Positions 1 through 9,094 of a stretch of DNA of 64,000 nt are shown piece after piece. The notes beneath the pieces are model-generated. The model did not search any database. It saw nothing but the letters and a program-made list of their open reading frames with translations, and was not told where the DNA came from. Source of the DNA: Lewinellaceae bacterium (lineage in GTDB: Bacteria; Bacteroidota; Bacteroidia; Chitinophagales; Saprospiraceae). Every line of letters begins with the position of its first letter. Positions within the stretch are counted from its first letter, which is position 1. Location of the stretch: NCBI GenBank assembly GCA_020636315.1, contig JACJYA010000011.1:243115-307114 (forward strand), given 5' to 3'. Both the position numbers and the translations under genes were made by a program.

Positions 1-89
1 TTGTTTGGGTCGTGGATTGGTAAGCCCGTAGCAAAGCGAAGGGATTGCTAAGCCTTTCAGAGCCTGACTGTGCAATCTGTTATACACAC
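1..89 (-). mobile_element. Small non-autonomous transposable element (MITE-like), copy 1, cut by window edge
   Basis: Positions 1-89 are a perfect reverse complement of 9095-9183. The full element at 9095-9206 is 112 bp with 20-bp terminal inverted repeats, so about 23 bp of this copy lie outside the window. Its visible end is the terminal repeat at 70-89. It has no coding capacity, so it would need a transposase supplied elsewhere. It ends 28 bp before the probable -7 promoter element of the SIR2-like operon. Confidence 0.85.
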
Positions 90-117
90 CTGAGTGGGAG
101 GGTTTGAAATTTTCAAT

Positions 118-125
118 TATATTTG
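118..125 (+). promoter_or_regulatory. Bacteroidota -7 element (TATATTTG) before the SIR2-STAND operon
   Basis: The sequence matches the Bacteroidota -7 consensus TAnnTTTG and lies 38 bp before the preferred ATG. No good -33 TTTG is found at 19-21 bp upstream; the nearest TTTG (103-106) is only 11 bp away. The call is therefore moderate. Confidence 0.45.
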
Positions 126-163
126 TCGATGCGCAGTATCCTGTCACCTAACCCTTGCCTGGA

Positions 164-1240
164 ATGAGCAGAAATACTGTATCCATCAACTGGGAGTTCA
201 TCCTCGACAAGCTTAGAGAGGAGCAATGCCTGCTTGTTTTAGGGCCGGAGGCATATCGAACGGAGAATGAGGCTACCTTGCAAGAAGAACTGATCCGTGA
301 GCTCGCTCTGCCGAGCAACGAAAATATCCAGAAATACTATGAAGAGGATGGCTTTTTTCTGTTTGACGATCCGTACAAGCGGACGCTCGCCTGCCATCAG
401 ATCAAGGCATTCTACCGAACCGCCCAACCCGATAAAACCCTGCTGCAACTGGCCCGGCTGCCCTTTCATGTGATGCTGACGGTCACACCGGATAAAGTGC
501 TGCCGGCTGCTTTTGAGCAGTTGAACTTCAACTTCCAGTTTGGCCATTACAAGAAAAATAAGGACCCACAATCCATTAAGCCGCCTACTGCCGCCTTACC
601 TTTGATTTACAACGTATTCGGCTGCATCGACAATGAAGAGTCTATGGTGCTGACCCATAATGACCTGTACGATTATTTCAAATCCATCTTTGCCCGCAAC
701 AGCATGCCCGGCCGCTTAAATGTACTGCTCCGGGAAGTGAAGAACATCATTTTCCTCGGCGTTCCCTTTGAGAAGTGGTATTTTCAGCTGCTGCTGCGGG
801 AGCTGGGTATTCACCAGCAACAATATGAGTTCACCCGCTTTGCTGCGAACCAGAGTGTAGATGATGAGCTGCGCACCTTTTGCTACGAACAGTTCAAGAT
901 CAATTTCATTTCCCATAATCTTGATGGCTTTGTTCAGGAACTCTTTGAGCGTTGTGAGCGGGAGGGCCTCCTGCGCAGCGCCGGAGCGGCGCCCGATTCC
1001 GAGTTTGACAAGGTAAAGAAAATGGTCGCTAAGGGAGACCTGGAGGAGGCCATCGACCTGTTGCTGGACTTTACAGACGGTTCCGCCCTGGAGCATGATG
1101 TAGCCCACCTCGCCGGCCGCTACCGCAAATTCAAAAAGCGGGCCCTTAAAGGCGTATTGTACCAGGAAGAAAAGAGCGTGCAGGAAGCCCAGCTGATCGA
1201 GGCCATACTGGAGATCGCCTCTGAAGCGGGCGCTATATGA
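164..1240 (+). CDS. SIR2-like domain protein with C-terminal effector-associated domain (EAD11-type)
   Basis: This 358-residue protein has no signal peptide or membrane segment. The SIR2_2-like fold is suggested by the LGPE turn (26-29), the strand LTVTPDK (105-111), YNVFG (149-153) and FLGVPFEKW (197-205). Residues about 278-355 resemble effector-associated domain 11: a GDLEEAIDLLL helix, then an LAGRYRKFKKRALKG segment and a final helix. EADs are known to recruit effectors to partner STAND proteins. The usual SIR2 Asn and catalytic His are replaced here (TPD, FG), so NADase activity is doubtful. I prefer the ATG at 164 over an in-frame TTG at 155. The next gene begins 7 bp after the stop, so this is the first gene of the operon. 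Confidence 0.72.
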   Translation: MSRNTVSINWEFILDKLREEQCLLVLGPEAYRTENEATLQEELIRELALPSNENIQKYYEEDGFFLFDDPYKRTLACHQIKAFYRTAQPDKTLLQLARLPFHVMLTVTPDKVLPAAFEQLNFNFQFGHYKKNKDPQSIKPPTAALPLIYNVFGCIDNEESMVLTHNDLYDYFKSIFARNSMPGRLNVLLREVKNIIFLGVPFEKWYFQLLLRELGIHQQQYEFTRFAANQSVDDELRTFCYEQFKINFISHNLDGFVQELFERCEREGLLRSAGAAPDSEFDKVKKMVAKGDLEEAIDLLLDFTDGSALEHDVAHLAGRYRKFKKRALKGVLYQEEKSVQEAQLIEAILEIASEAGAI

Positions 1241-1247
1241 CCATAAA

Positions 1248-2978
1248 ATGAGCAATACCTACCGATACCCCGGGGCCCGCCCCTTTACTACCGGCCAGCA
1301 GAGGATCTTCTACGGGCGGGAGAGGGAAGTTGGCAGCCTGTCCAGCCTGATCGGCATGGAACAGCTCGTGGTGCTCTTCTCCAAATCGGGCATGGGGAAG
1401 AGCTCGTTGCTCAATGCAGGTATTGTCCCCAAAATACAGGCGGAAGGGCGGCTTGCTCCCTTCGATATTCGCTTTCGGGCCTTTGTGGAAGGGGAAACGG
1501 AAATGCCTTTGGACAAGGCCCGCAACCGGATTCAGGGGCGGTCGGCACTGCTTGGCCGCATCAGCCCGAAAGGAGACGACAGCTTGTGGCTTCGCCTCAA
1601 GAGCCGCCAGCTGGAAGGCGCTGACGGGAACGGATTCCTGTTGATCTTCGACCAGTTTGAAGAATTGTTCACGTATCCGGAAAAGGCCATCGATGCTTTT
1701 GCACAGGAGCTTTCCGAACTGCTGTTCACCAACATTCCCAACCGCTACCGCGAAGAACTGGAACGCAAGCTGGCCTCCGGCGCCGCTACTTTTTCCGAAG
1801 CAGAGCTGCAGGCCTTGCACCAGCCCATGAAGATCCGGGTGGTGATGGCCATCCGTTCCGACCGCATGAGCCTGCTCAATAAGCTGAAGGCCTTTCTTCC
1901 GCATATCCTGGAAAACTGCTATGAACTGCAGCCGCTGAGCTTTGAGCAGGCCGAAGACGCCATCCTCCTACCCGCCTTCGATGCGGGGAATTTCACTTCT
2001 CCACGTTTCGACTATGAAGACGAGGCAGTGGAAACCCTCATAGGATTCCTGAGTGAACAGGGCCGCCAGGATATCGAATCCTTCCAGTTGCAGATCCTCT
2101 GCGAGTATCTGGAAAAAATGATAGTGATCGGCCAGAAAAAGAAGCGGATATCCAGTGCAGATATCGAGAACCCCGGTGAAATACTGGAGAATTATTACCT
2201 CAACAACATTGCACAGATCCAAAATGCGGAGGACAGGCTGGCCGCCCGCCGGCTCATCGAAGAGGGCCTCATCTTCGATGAGGAAGAACGGCGGCTGAGC
2301 CTTTATGAGGGCCAGATCCTGAGGAATTATCAGATTAGTCCGGAGTTGCTCCGCCAACTGCTCGATACCCACCTGATCCGCTCCGAACCCAGTATGCGCG
2401 GCGGCTATACCTATGAGCTGAGCCACGACACTCTTGTGGCGCCGGTGCTAAAGGCAAAAGCCAGGCGCCTGGAAGCTGAACGGCGGGAAAAGGAGGCCGA
2501 AGAACAACGCCGCCGGGAGGCCGAGCTGGCCGAACTTCGCCGGGAGGCGGAAGAAGAACGCGAGCGGGCCCGCCGGGAAGCCGAATTGCGCACTAAGGCA
2601 GAGCAGGCGGAGAAAGTGGCTCATGATCATGCTCTGCGGGCTCGCAGGCGAGCCCGGCAGGCCCTCATTGGAGCATTGCTGGCGATAGCTCTGGCGGCCA
2701 TTGCCATAGTGTTCTTCCGGATGGCCAAAAACAGCGAACAGAAAGTGCAGGAGAGCCTGAAAGCGGAGGAACAGGCCCGGCAACTGGCCGAACAGAACGC
2801 CGCAAAATTCCGCCGGGAGATCGTCCGCCGCCTGAAGAACGAGGCTCAGGTATTCCTGGAGGCAGGGCAGGCTTCCTATGCCCTGGAACGCCTGGAGGAG
2901 GCCTTTGCAATTGATACGGCGGATGCCGTGCTGAAACAAAGAATAGAAAACCTGAAAAATGAGCGCGATGGGGAGTAG
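1248..2978 (+). CDS. Membrane-anchored STAND NTPase (nSTAND1-type)
   Basis: 576 residues. The N-terminus has the nSTAND1 signature YPGARPF then FYGRE (about 7-24). Walker A is SKSGMGKSS (45-53) and Walker B is LLIFDQFEELF with Asp135. A later arginine strand (VVMAIRSDR) and a winged-helix-like part follow. Residues about 400-465 are a charged Arg/Glu coiled coil, then one transmembrane helix at about 472-490. The last 86 residues are helical and TPR-like and would be periplasmic. STAND NTPases are signal-triggered oligomerising switches. Typical relatives carry WD40 repeats on the same chain; here that part appears to be the next gene, which overlaps this one by 20 bp. I infer it is activated across the membrane and engages the SIR2-EAD protein. 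Confidence 0.8.
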   Translation: MSNTYRYPGARPFTTGQQRIFYGREREVGSLSSLIGMEQLVVLFSKSGMGKSSLLNAGIVPKIQAEGRLAPFDIRFRAFVEGETEMPLDKARNRIQGRSALLGRISPKGDDSLWLRLKSRQLEGADGNGFLLIFDQFEELFTYPEKAIDAFAQELSELLFTNIPNRYREELERKLASGAATFSEAELQALHQPMKIRVVMAIRSDRMSLLNKLKAFLPHILENCYELQPLSFEQAEDAILLPAFDAGNFTSPRFDYEDEAVETLIGFLSEQGRQDIESFQLQILCEYLEKMIVIGQKKKRISSADIENPGEILENYYLNNIAQIQNAEDRLAARRLIEEGLIFDEEERRLSLYEGQILRNYQISPELLRQLLDTHLIRSEPSMRGGYTYELSHDTLVAPVLKAKARRLEAERREKEAEEQRRREAELAELRREAEEERERARREAELRTKAEQAEKVAHDHALRARRRARQALIGALLAIALAAIAIVFFRMAKNSEQKVQESLKAEEQARQLAEQNAAKFRREIVRRLKNEAQVFLEAGQASYALERLEEAFAIDTADAVLKQRIENLKNERDGE

Positions 2979-4743
2979 GAAACGGGCCGGCCACTGGCTG
3001 GCGGCGGCAGTGTTCCTGTTGTTTGCCCTGGTTTCCTATGGCCAGGATTGCAACAAGGACTGCCAGTGCATCCTCAATAACGCCCGCAGTGCGGCCGAAC
3101 AGGAACAACCCGACTTTCAGCGGGCCCTGCGGCTTTTTAATGCTGCTAAACTCTGTTTCCCGGATAGCGTACAGGTAATTGACCGGGAAGTGGTGGCCAT
3201 GTTTGAACGCATCAACAACCTTAAAGAACAGGCAGACCGGGCAGAGGAACGCGCCCGCCGGGAAGCAGAACAGGCGAAAAGTGCGCGTGACTTGGCGTTA
3301 ACCCTTCAGAAACAGGCGGAGGAAGAGCGAAAAAATGCCAAAGACGCTCAGGAATCTGCTGAGAAAACACGCGACACCCTCGCCATTGAAAAAGAAAAAG
3401 CTCAGCAGCAATACCTGCTGGCGGAAGCCCGCCGCCTGGATAATATCGCCACAGGCCTGGCTACGGATAAAAAGCATACGGAAGCCTGGATCGTGGGGCT
3501 GCACAAGTGGAGGGAACTCGGAGATACCCTCGGTAGTTCCCTGGACAGCCTGGCGGCAGCGCTGTTTGAGGGCAGCGAAAGGATCTTGCTTAGAAAGTCC
3601 CTGTATAATGTCCAGGATACCGCCGATTTGGTTGATGTCCAACTGGGCGCCCGGCAGTATCTCTTGGTTCAATATCGGAATGGCCGGGTGGAACTGCAAT
3701 CCCTTACCGGAACGGCCCTGCATACCTTTCGGGTGGAGGGGCTGAAAAAGGCAATCTTCTCACCGGACGGCAGCCGGGTAGGCTTGTTTTCCGGGCGAAG
3801 GGCAGAAGTGTATGTGCTGGAAGGTGAGGAAGCGGGCCTTAGCGTCCGGCTGGAAAAGGAATATGATATTGGCAGAGATAGATTGGAACAATTGGTGTTC
3901 GCTTCTGATAACGAAGCCTTTGTCATTATTGATACGGCGATCTTCTCCCTCAGCCGGCCAAGGGAGTTGGCTTACTCCTACTCTGACAAAAAGATACAAA
4001 GCTTTCAACCTTTCCCCAATACTAACTTTCGGGTGGGGGCGCGCCAGGGGTATGCGTTCCTTTATACCTATAACCTCTACGAACCCAAGGGGGCTGACAA
4101 GGTGCTTCAACCTCAAATTTATTGCAGGTTATTGACAGTAACTCCACCTTCTGTACGCGGCATACGGAAGGTAAAGGGCACCAGCTTTGATTCCGAAGAC
4201 ATTCACATCGCTCCATCCGGCAGGTTCGTTATCGGCCGGACGGAAAATGGGAGAGTGAAGTATATGGATGAGAATGGCCGCCTGCTGGCCTATTTCGAGG
4301 GCCGTAAAGGGCATTTGGAAGTTACACCTTACGATAAAGAGTCAGGTTTTTATCTGCTTACTCATGATGCTGGCCATCTTTGGGCCTGGACCCGGAAAGG
4401 CGCTAATATTGCCCGAATGGACGAGGTGGCAGGCAATCTTAAAGGAGTGCGTTTCTCCCCTGATAATACCCTTTTGTTTACCAATTCGGGTACGGAAGGA
4501 AAGTTGTGGGATGTAGAAGGGAACCTGCTGAGCCAAACCGGTGGCCTTTCTGAATGGGGAGAGATCATTGATGTGGCTTTTTCCCACGACGGAAAGAACC
4601 TGATGATCCTGCACAAGGGGGCTGTCGTTTCCAGCTGGGAAATAGCCGGCCGGCCAAAGGCCCTTTTCGAATGGGCCCGGCAAAACAGCTCCATTCCTCC
4701 AACCGAACAAGAGAAAACGGATTATGGCTTGTATTCCTATTGA
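2959..4743 (+). CDS. Periplasmic coiled-coil and beta-propeller (WD40-like) sensor candidate
   Basis: 594 residues. An N-terminal signal peptide (hydrophobic core about 12-27, ending SYGQ) has no lipobox. Residues 35-75 are TPR-like and Cys-containing. About 85-165 form a long Ala/Glu/Lys/Arg coiled coil that resembles the C-terminal part of the STAND protein before it. The rest has WD40/propeller-like strand repeats, for example AIFSPDGSRVGLF, VRFSPDNTLLF and VAFSHDGKNLMIL. It overlaps both neighbours by 20 bp, so translation is probably coupled. I infer that it is the sensor half of a split nSTAND-WD40 protein, relaying an envelope signal to the membrane-bound NTPase. Confidence 0.65.
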   Translation: MSAMGSRKRAGHWLAAAVFLLFALVSYGQDCNKDCQCILNNARSAAEQEQPDFQRALRLFNAAKLCFPDSVQVIDREVVAMFERINNLKEQADRAEERARREAEQAKSARDLALTLQKQAEEERKNAKDAQESAEKTRDTLAIEKEKAQQQYLLAEARRLDNIATGLATDKKHTEAWIVGLHKWRELGDTLGSSLDSLAAALFEGSERILLRKSLYNVQDTADLVDVQLGARQYLLVQYRNGRVELQSLTGTALHTFRVEGLKKAIFSPDGSRVGLFSGRRAEVYVLEGEEAGLSVRLEKEYDIGRDRLEQLVFASDNEAFVIIDTAIFSLSRPRELAYSYSDKKIQSFQPFPNTNFRVGARQGYAFLYTYNLYEPKGADKVLQPQIYCRLLTVTPPSVRGIRKVKGTSFDSEDIHIAPSGRFVIGRTENGRVKYMDENGRLLAYFEGRKGHLEVTPYDKESGFYLLTHDAGHLWAWTRKGANIARMDEVAGNLKGVRFSPDNTLLFTNSGTEGKLWDVEGNLLSQTGGLSEWGEIIDVAFSHDGKNLMILHKGAVVSSWEIAGRPKALFEWARQNSSIPPTEQEKTDYGLYSY

Positions 4744-5689
4744 CAAAATAAGTGTTGCCTTTGGGCTCCTGTTACTGTCCCTTTCCGGTGCCCAGGCTCA
4801 GTCCATTAATGAGGTGTCGCGAAGAGAGGGCGCTTTTATGCGGAATATTCTAAACCAGGAAGAGGCTCGTTATTACAGCAATGCCGGAGAACAGGATCTT
4901 TTGAAATACCCGTTCAGCCCCATCGAGTTTTTTTTAGGGGTATCGATGTGGCAGGATAATGAGATCAGGAATTACAGCCGCCCGCTACCCGATGGGGTAT
5001 TGTCCGTAGCTTTCGAAGAATGGCGGGAAGAACGCCCTTATTTCCTGCAATTGGGCTCCCACTACCAGCCGGAAGGAATACTGTCTTATTCCTGGCTTCT
5101 CGAATACCGTCGTTTTTCTCAGTCAGAGTCTCTGAAGGCCCGTGAAGGAGGAGTGGACTATTCCATCCGGAAGAATTACAAGTACGAGTCTTACGCCCAC
5201 CAGTTGGCGGTGGGTTTCAATTGGAAAAACTTCACTTTCAATCTTGGAATATATTCCCGGTTGTTGCAGGAGAGCCTGAGGGGGCCCGAAGAATTCGCCT
5301 TTTCCAGCCTGGACGGCCTGGAGGCGGTGCTGCCCGACAAGCCGTCCTTTGCCATTAGTAACGATGAGGTGCTGGTCTCACGGGAACCCACCACCCCTTA
5401 TGCCCGCATTGATTATCTCAATATTGCCTTTCTTTGGGGCATCTCCTACCGCCTGAAGATCAATGAAAACCTGTTCGTAGAATTGAACACAACCAATCCT
5501 TATGATATTGGCTTCGGTTTTTTCTCCCGGCTGACAGGCATGCCGGTTGAGGATGAGGAGTATTGGCAGGAGCATTTCTCTCTGCGGCCTTCTGCCCGGC
5601 AACTGAAAGGCCAGGATTATTTATCTTTGCGCCTGGGGTACAATTTTAACAAAACCAAGAGGATAAAAAGAAAACTTGGATTTGACTAA
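4724..5689 (+). CDS. Outer-membrane beta-barrel protein of the SIR2-STAND operon
   Basis: 321 residues with a signal peptide ending GAQAQ (about residue 26). The rest is rich in alternating aromatic/hydrophobic strands (for example YFLQLGSHY, FTFNLGIYSRLL, LSLRLGYNF), as expected for an outer-membrane barrel. No family is recognised with certainty; a PorP/SprF-like or generic porin fold is possible. It starts inside the end of the preceding gene (20-bp overlap), so it belongs to the same operon. That would place the operon's products in cytosol, inner membrane, periplasm and outer membrane. Confidence 0.6.
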   Translation: MACIPIDKISVAFGLLLLSLSGAQAQSINEVSRREGAFMRNILNQEEARYYSNAGEQDLLKYPFSPIEFFLGVSMWQDNEIRNYSRPLPDGVLSVAFEEWREERPYFLQLGSHYQPEGILSYSWLLEYRRFSQSESLKAREGGVDYSIRKNYKYESYAHQLAVGFNWKNFTFNLGIYSRLLQESLRGPEEFAFSSLDGLEAVLPDKPSFAISNDEVLVSREPTTPYARIDYLNIAFLWGISYRLKINENLFVELNTTNPYDIGFGFFSRLTGMPVEDEEYWQEHFSLRPSARQLKGQDYLSLRLGYNFNKTKRIKRKLGFD

Positions 5690-5793
5690 GTAAAGGAGGG
5701 GATAGTAAGAACATGCTGTCCTGTCGGCCGTCAGTCAAGCGGCCTGCAGAAATTTCTACGTAATGCCTGATATCCTGGCCGGCGGCCGAGAAA

Positions 5794-5883
5794 GCCGGAA
5801 GTCGGAAAGAATGCATGGAGCCGAAGTTTTCCGACTTCGCACTTCCGGCTTCGCACTTCCGGCTTCGCACTTCCGACTTCCGA
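5794..5883. repeat. Short tandem repeat array, 14-bp unit TTCCGRCTTCGCAC
   Basis: About 3.9 units of TTCCGRCTTCGCAC run from 5829 to 5883 between convergent genes. A reverse-complement arm (GCCGGAAGTCGGAAAG, 5794-5809) lies to the left, so the transcript can fold. It is related to the array at 35511-35597 (same GAAGTCGGAAG theme). Confidence 0.8.
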
Positions 5884-5930
5884 TTTATTCCCGTTTGAGC
5901 CTGGATATTGATTTACGGGCACAGCTAACA

Positions 5931-6950
5931 CTAGAAATACCTGTGCCCCTGCGGCTGCTGCCTGTAGCCCATATTCTGAAAGAGAACGATTCCGAGGCTA
6001 TGCGCCGGAAAGCTTTTCCCCTTTGATTCAAAGGTATATTGGAAGCTCAACCCCTTTCCTCTGTAAAAACCGACCATCGCTCCTTTTCTTTTTAGCATGA
6101 TAAATGTTCCAATATCGAAATAGATCTTTTCCTGCCGGGTGTTGAAGCTCACCCCGCCATAAATGGGAATAGAATAGGGGGCATAAGAAACGCCTGCGAT
6201 ATAATCTGTAATTCTACCACTTAAAAAGGAATCTAAAGGCTTGAACTTGCTACTGGAAGCTGCTAGTTTATTGTAAATTTCATAACGGCCTATTCCCGGC
6301 AATTCCTTGATATATCCCACTGAAATAAATCCCCGGAAGCCATTCTCTCCGAATACTTTTCCAAACCTGAAAGAAGGTGGAATGGCATATTGCACCCAAA
6401 TTTTTCCAAGGACAGCCGGAAAGGAAAGATAAATGCCAGTACTTACATCCGGAAGGACTTTAAAAAAATTGGGGTTCAGCAGGGCTGCCGTACTGCTGTC
6501 GCCCGATGCCTCATACCTGATCCGGTGCTGAACGGCGCCAATGTTTAACCCAGCGGCAACAAAAAACTCTTTTCCCGGGCGCCGGTCTAAAAACAATTGA
6601 ATTTTTCCATTCAGGTAGGCTGCATCCATAGAAAAGGCCTGGCTCCGTTCCTCAAAAAAATATCCGCCTGCCGATAAGCCGGAACCAGTAGATATAAAAT
6701 TCTTGCTAATCCCGCTTTCTACAAATCCAAGGCGGTTTTCCGCACTTTTCTCCTGAGACAGCCAGTTTCCTTCCGCCTGACGATAGCCCAGGCCAGCTCT
6801 TAAGTCCATGACGGTATTGGCAAAAATCAAGGTGCTGGCGGGATTCATCAGGCCGCTGTACTCAGAATTCTGCAGCAACAGGGAAGGGAACTGAGCCCTT
6901 CCGTTCAGAAAGGTAAAAAAGGACAGAAAAATGAACAGGCAGTAACGCAT
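5931..6950 (-). CDS. PorP/SprF family outer-membrane protein (type IX secretion-like)
   Basis: 339 residues with signal peptide (MRYCLFIFLSFFTFLNGRAQ). The opening after cleavage (LLLQNSEYSGLMNPAST) matches the PorP/SprF family pattern of an N-terminal Asn-Pro-Ala motif. Further barrel strands follow, including LRAGLGYRQ, GVSFNTRQEKIYFDIG and GIVLFQNMGYR. Known members act with type IX secretion or gliding machinery, or anchor surface proteins. The family is large in Bacteroidota and most paralogues have no assigned role. It is a single gene convergent with the SIR2-STAND operon. Confidence 0.8.
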   Translation of the reverse strand: MRYCLFIFLSFFTFLNGRAQFPSLLLQNSEYSGLMNPASTLIFANTVMDLRAGLGYRQAEGNWLSQEKSAENRLGFVESGISKNFISTGSGLSAGGYFFEERSQAFSMDAAYLNGKIQLFLDRRPGKEFFVAAGLNIGAVQHRIRYEASGDSSTAALLNPNFFKVLPDVSTGIYLSFPAVLGKIWVQYAIPPSFRFGKVFGENGFRGFISVGYIKELPGIGRYEIYNKLAASSSKFKPLDSFLSGRITDYIAGVSYAPYSIPIYGGVSFNTRQEKIYFDIGTFIMLKRKGAMVGFYRGKGLSFQYTFESKGKSFPAHSLGIVLFQNMGYRQQPQGHRYF

Positions 6951-7049
6951 AGGGTTTCGGCATCAGTTTTATACCTCAAAATAAAAAAATCTGACTGAAA
7001 TTTATGTAATCCCTTTTCCCCCCGCATCATACTCCCAAAAACCACCATC

Positions 7050-8954
7050 ATGAAACAATTCCTGTTCCTTTTCAGCTTCGCGGCCATGATTGCCGCCACA
7101 CAGAGTAACACCACCATTGCCGAACCTTTCACCGTCACCGGAATAGTGGTCGATGCCGGCAGCGGCCAACCCCTCATCGGCGCCAGCGTCCTGGAGAAAG
7201 GGACACAGAACGGCACCGTGACTGATTTCGACGGGAAATTCACGCTTACCCTCCGGAATGAAAACGCCACGTTGGAGGTATCCTTCGTCGGATATCAAAC
7301 AGAAACGGTCAAAAAACTCCGTGCCGGAGAAGAGGTCCGGGTCGAAATGAACGCCGCCGAGGTACTGGAGGAGGTCGTAGTTACCGGTTATGGACACAAA
7401 AAGGCCAAACGGGACAGCCGTGCATCCGGCAGGGCGATGAAAGAAATGGCCGCTCCTGCCCCCTATATGCTGAGCACTGCCCCTGCCAGCTATGGGGATG
7501 TAGTGGATGACTGGAACACCGAAGACTACAGCGTCATCACCGAGAACCGCTTCTACGAAGTCACCAATGAGCCCCTTTCCACTTTTTCCATCGATGTCGA
7601 TGCCGCCTCCTACAGCAATATGCGCCGCTTCCTGAAGAACGGACAGCAACCGCCCAAAGACGCCATCCGCATCGAGGAGATGGTCAATTATTTCAACTAC
7701 GAATATCCGGAACCCGGGGAGGAACACCCCTTTGAGGTGATCACCGAGATCTCCGATTGCCCCTGGCAGCCGGAACACCGCCTGCTGCACATCGGGCTGC
7801 AGGGGAAACACATACCCATGGATAAACTTCCCGCCTCCAACCTGGTCTTCCTCATCGACGTGTCCGGCAGCATGAGCTCAGCCAACAAGCTGCCGCTGCT
7901 GCAGTCCTCCTTCAAGCTGCTGACCGACCAGCTGCGCGAGCAGGACAAAGTGGCCATCGTCGTCTATGCCGGTGCGGCGGGGCTGGTGCTGGAACCCACT
8001 TCGGGCGCCAACAAGCAGAAGATCAAGGATGCCATCGGCAAACTGCAGGCGGGAGGCTCTACCGCGGGCGGCGCCGGCATTCAGCTGGCCTATAAAGTAG
8101 CGAAGGAAAACTTCGTCGAAGGCGGCAACAACCGGGTGATCCTTGCCACCGACGGCGATTTCAATGTGGGCGCCAGCAGTGACGCCGAAATGGTGCGGCT
8201 CATCGAAAAGGAACGCGAGAGCGGCGTCTTCCTCACCGTACTGGGCTTCGGCATGGGCAATTACAAGGACAACAAGATGCAGCAACTGGCGGATAAGGGC
8301 AACGGCAACCACGCCTACATCGACGACATCAGCGAGGCCAAGAAAGTGCTGGTTTCCGAGTTCGGCGGCACTGTCTTTACCATCGCCAAGGACGTCAAGC
8401 TGCAGATCGAGTTCAACCCCGCCAAAGTCAGAGGTTACCGCCTCATCGGCTATGAGAACCGCGTGCTGAACAACGAGGACTTCAACGATGACAAAAAAGA
8501 CGCCGGCGAGCTCGGCTCCGGCCATACGGTGACGGCTCTTTATGAAATCATTCCAGTGGGTGTGGAAAGCCCGTATCTGGCCAGCGTAGATGGCCTGAAA
8601 TACCAGGAAACCAAAGTGACGAAGGAAGCCGGCAAGTCCAAAGAGCTCTGCACCATCAAGCTGCGCTACAAGCAGCCCGACGGCGTGAAAAGCCGGCTGA
8701 TCGATCACCCGGTGCTGGACGAAGGAGAGAAACTCGACAAATCCAGTGATAATTTCCGCTGGTCTGCCGCGGTAGCGGAGTTCGGCCTGCTCCTGCGCGA
8801 TTCCGAATTCAAAGGCGATGCAACCTACGCCCACGCCGCCAAACTGGCTCGCAGCGCTAAAGGTAAAGACCTCAACGGCTACCGCCGCGAGCTGATCGAC
8901 ATGATCGACACCATGAAGAGCCTGGCGGATCCCGATGTGGCTGGGAAGGAGTAG
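7050..8954 (+). CDS. VWA-domain protein with carboxypeptidase-regulatory-like N-terminus (YfbK-like)
   Basis: 634 residues with a weak signal peptide at the start. Residues about 27-100 form the CarboxypepD_reg-like domain (VTGIVVDAGSGQPLIGASV) followed by EEVVVTGYG, as at the start of TonB-receptor plugs, but no barrel follows. Next come a VWA N-terminal domain (FSIDVDAASYSNMRRFL) and a VWA domain with the MIDAS motif DVSGSMS (Asp270). A C-terminal part resembles the DUF3520 region of E. coli YfbK. VWA proteins bind partners through a metal ion; the ligand is unknown. It stands alone, with a mobile element just downstream. Confidence 0.88.
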   Translation: MKQFLFLFSFAAMIAATQSNTTIAEPFTVTGIVVDAGSGQPLIGASVLEKGTQNGTVTDFDGKFTLTLRNENATLEVSFVGYQTETVKKLRAGEEVRVEMNAAEVLEEVVVTGYGHKKAKRDSRASGRAMKEMAAPAPYMLSTAPASYGDVVDDWNTEDYSVITENRFYEVTNEPLSTFSIDVDAASYSNMRRFLKNGQQPPKDAIRIEEMVNYFNYEYPEPGEEHPFEVITEISDCPWQPEHRLLHIGLQGKHIPMDKLPASNLVFLIDVSGSMSSANKLPLLQSSFKLLTDQLREQDKVAIVVYAGAAGLVLEPTSGANKQKIKDAIGKLQAGGSTAGGAGIQLAYKVAKENFVEGGNNRVILATDGDFNVGASSDAEMVRLIEKERESGVFLTVLGFGMGNYKDNKMQQLADKGNGNHAYIDDISEAKKVLVSEFGGTVFTIAKDVKLQIEFNPAKVRGYRLIGYENRVLNNEDFNDDKKDAGELGSGHTVTALYEIIPVGVESPYLASVDGLKYQETKVTKEAGKSKELCTIKLRYKQPDGVKSRLIDHPVLDEGEKLDKSSDNFRWSAAVAEFGLLLRDSEFKGDATYAHAAKLARSAKGKDLNGYRRELIDMIDTMKSLADPDVAGKE

Positions 8955-9094
8955 AGAAGAGGTGGTGCTCTTAAGGGAGCCAGGATGGTGGAACCCGGAG
9001 ATTGGGTGGCCAGGAGAGTGGGAGAAAAGGAAGTACCTCCAACTCTCCAAATTGCCAGTCGTCGGCAATTAAATAGCTACCTGGAAGTACAATA

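Noticed and set aside
164..2978. Thoeris-type system for the SIR2-like gene
   Set aside because: No TIR-domain partner and the NAD-pocket residues differ; the partner is a STAND NTPase.
5794..5883. Possible CRISPR array in the 14-bp repeats
   Set aside because: Units are tandem without spacers, only 14 bp long, and no cas genes are near.
7878..9068. Open frame of 396 codons opposite the VWA gene
   Set aside because: Antisense shadow of a well-supported gene, with low-complexity translation and no start signal.
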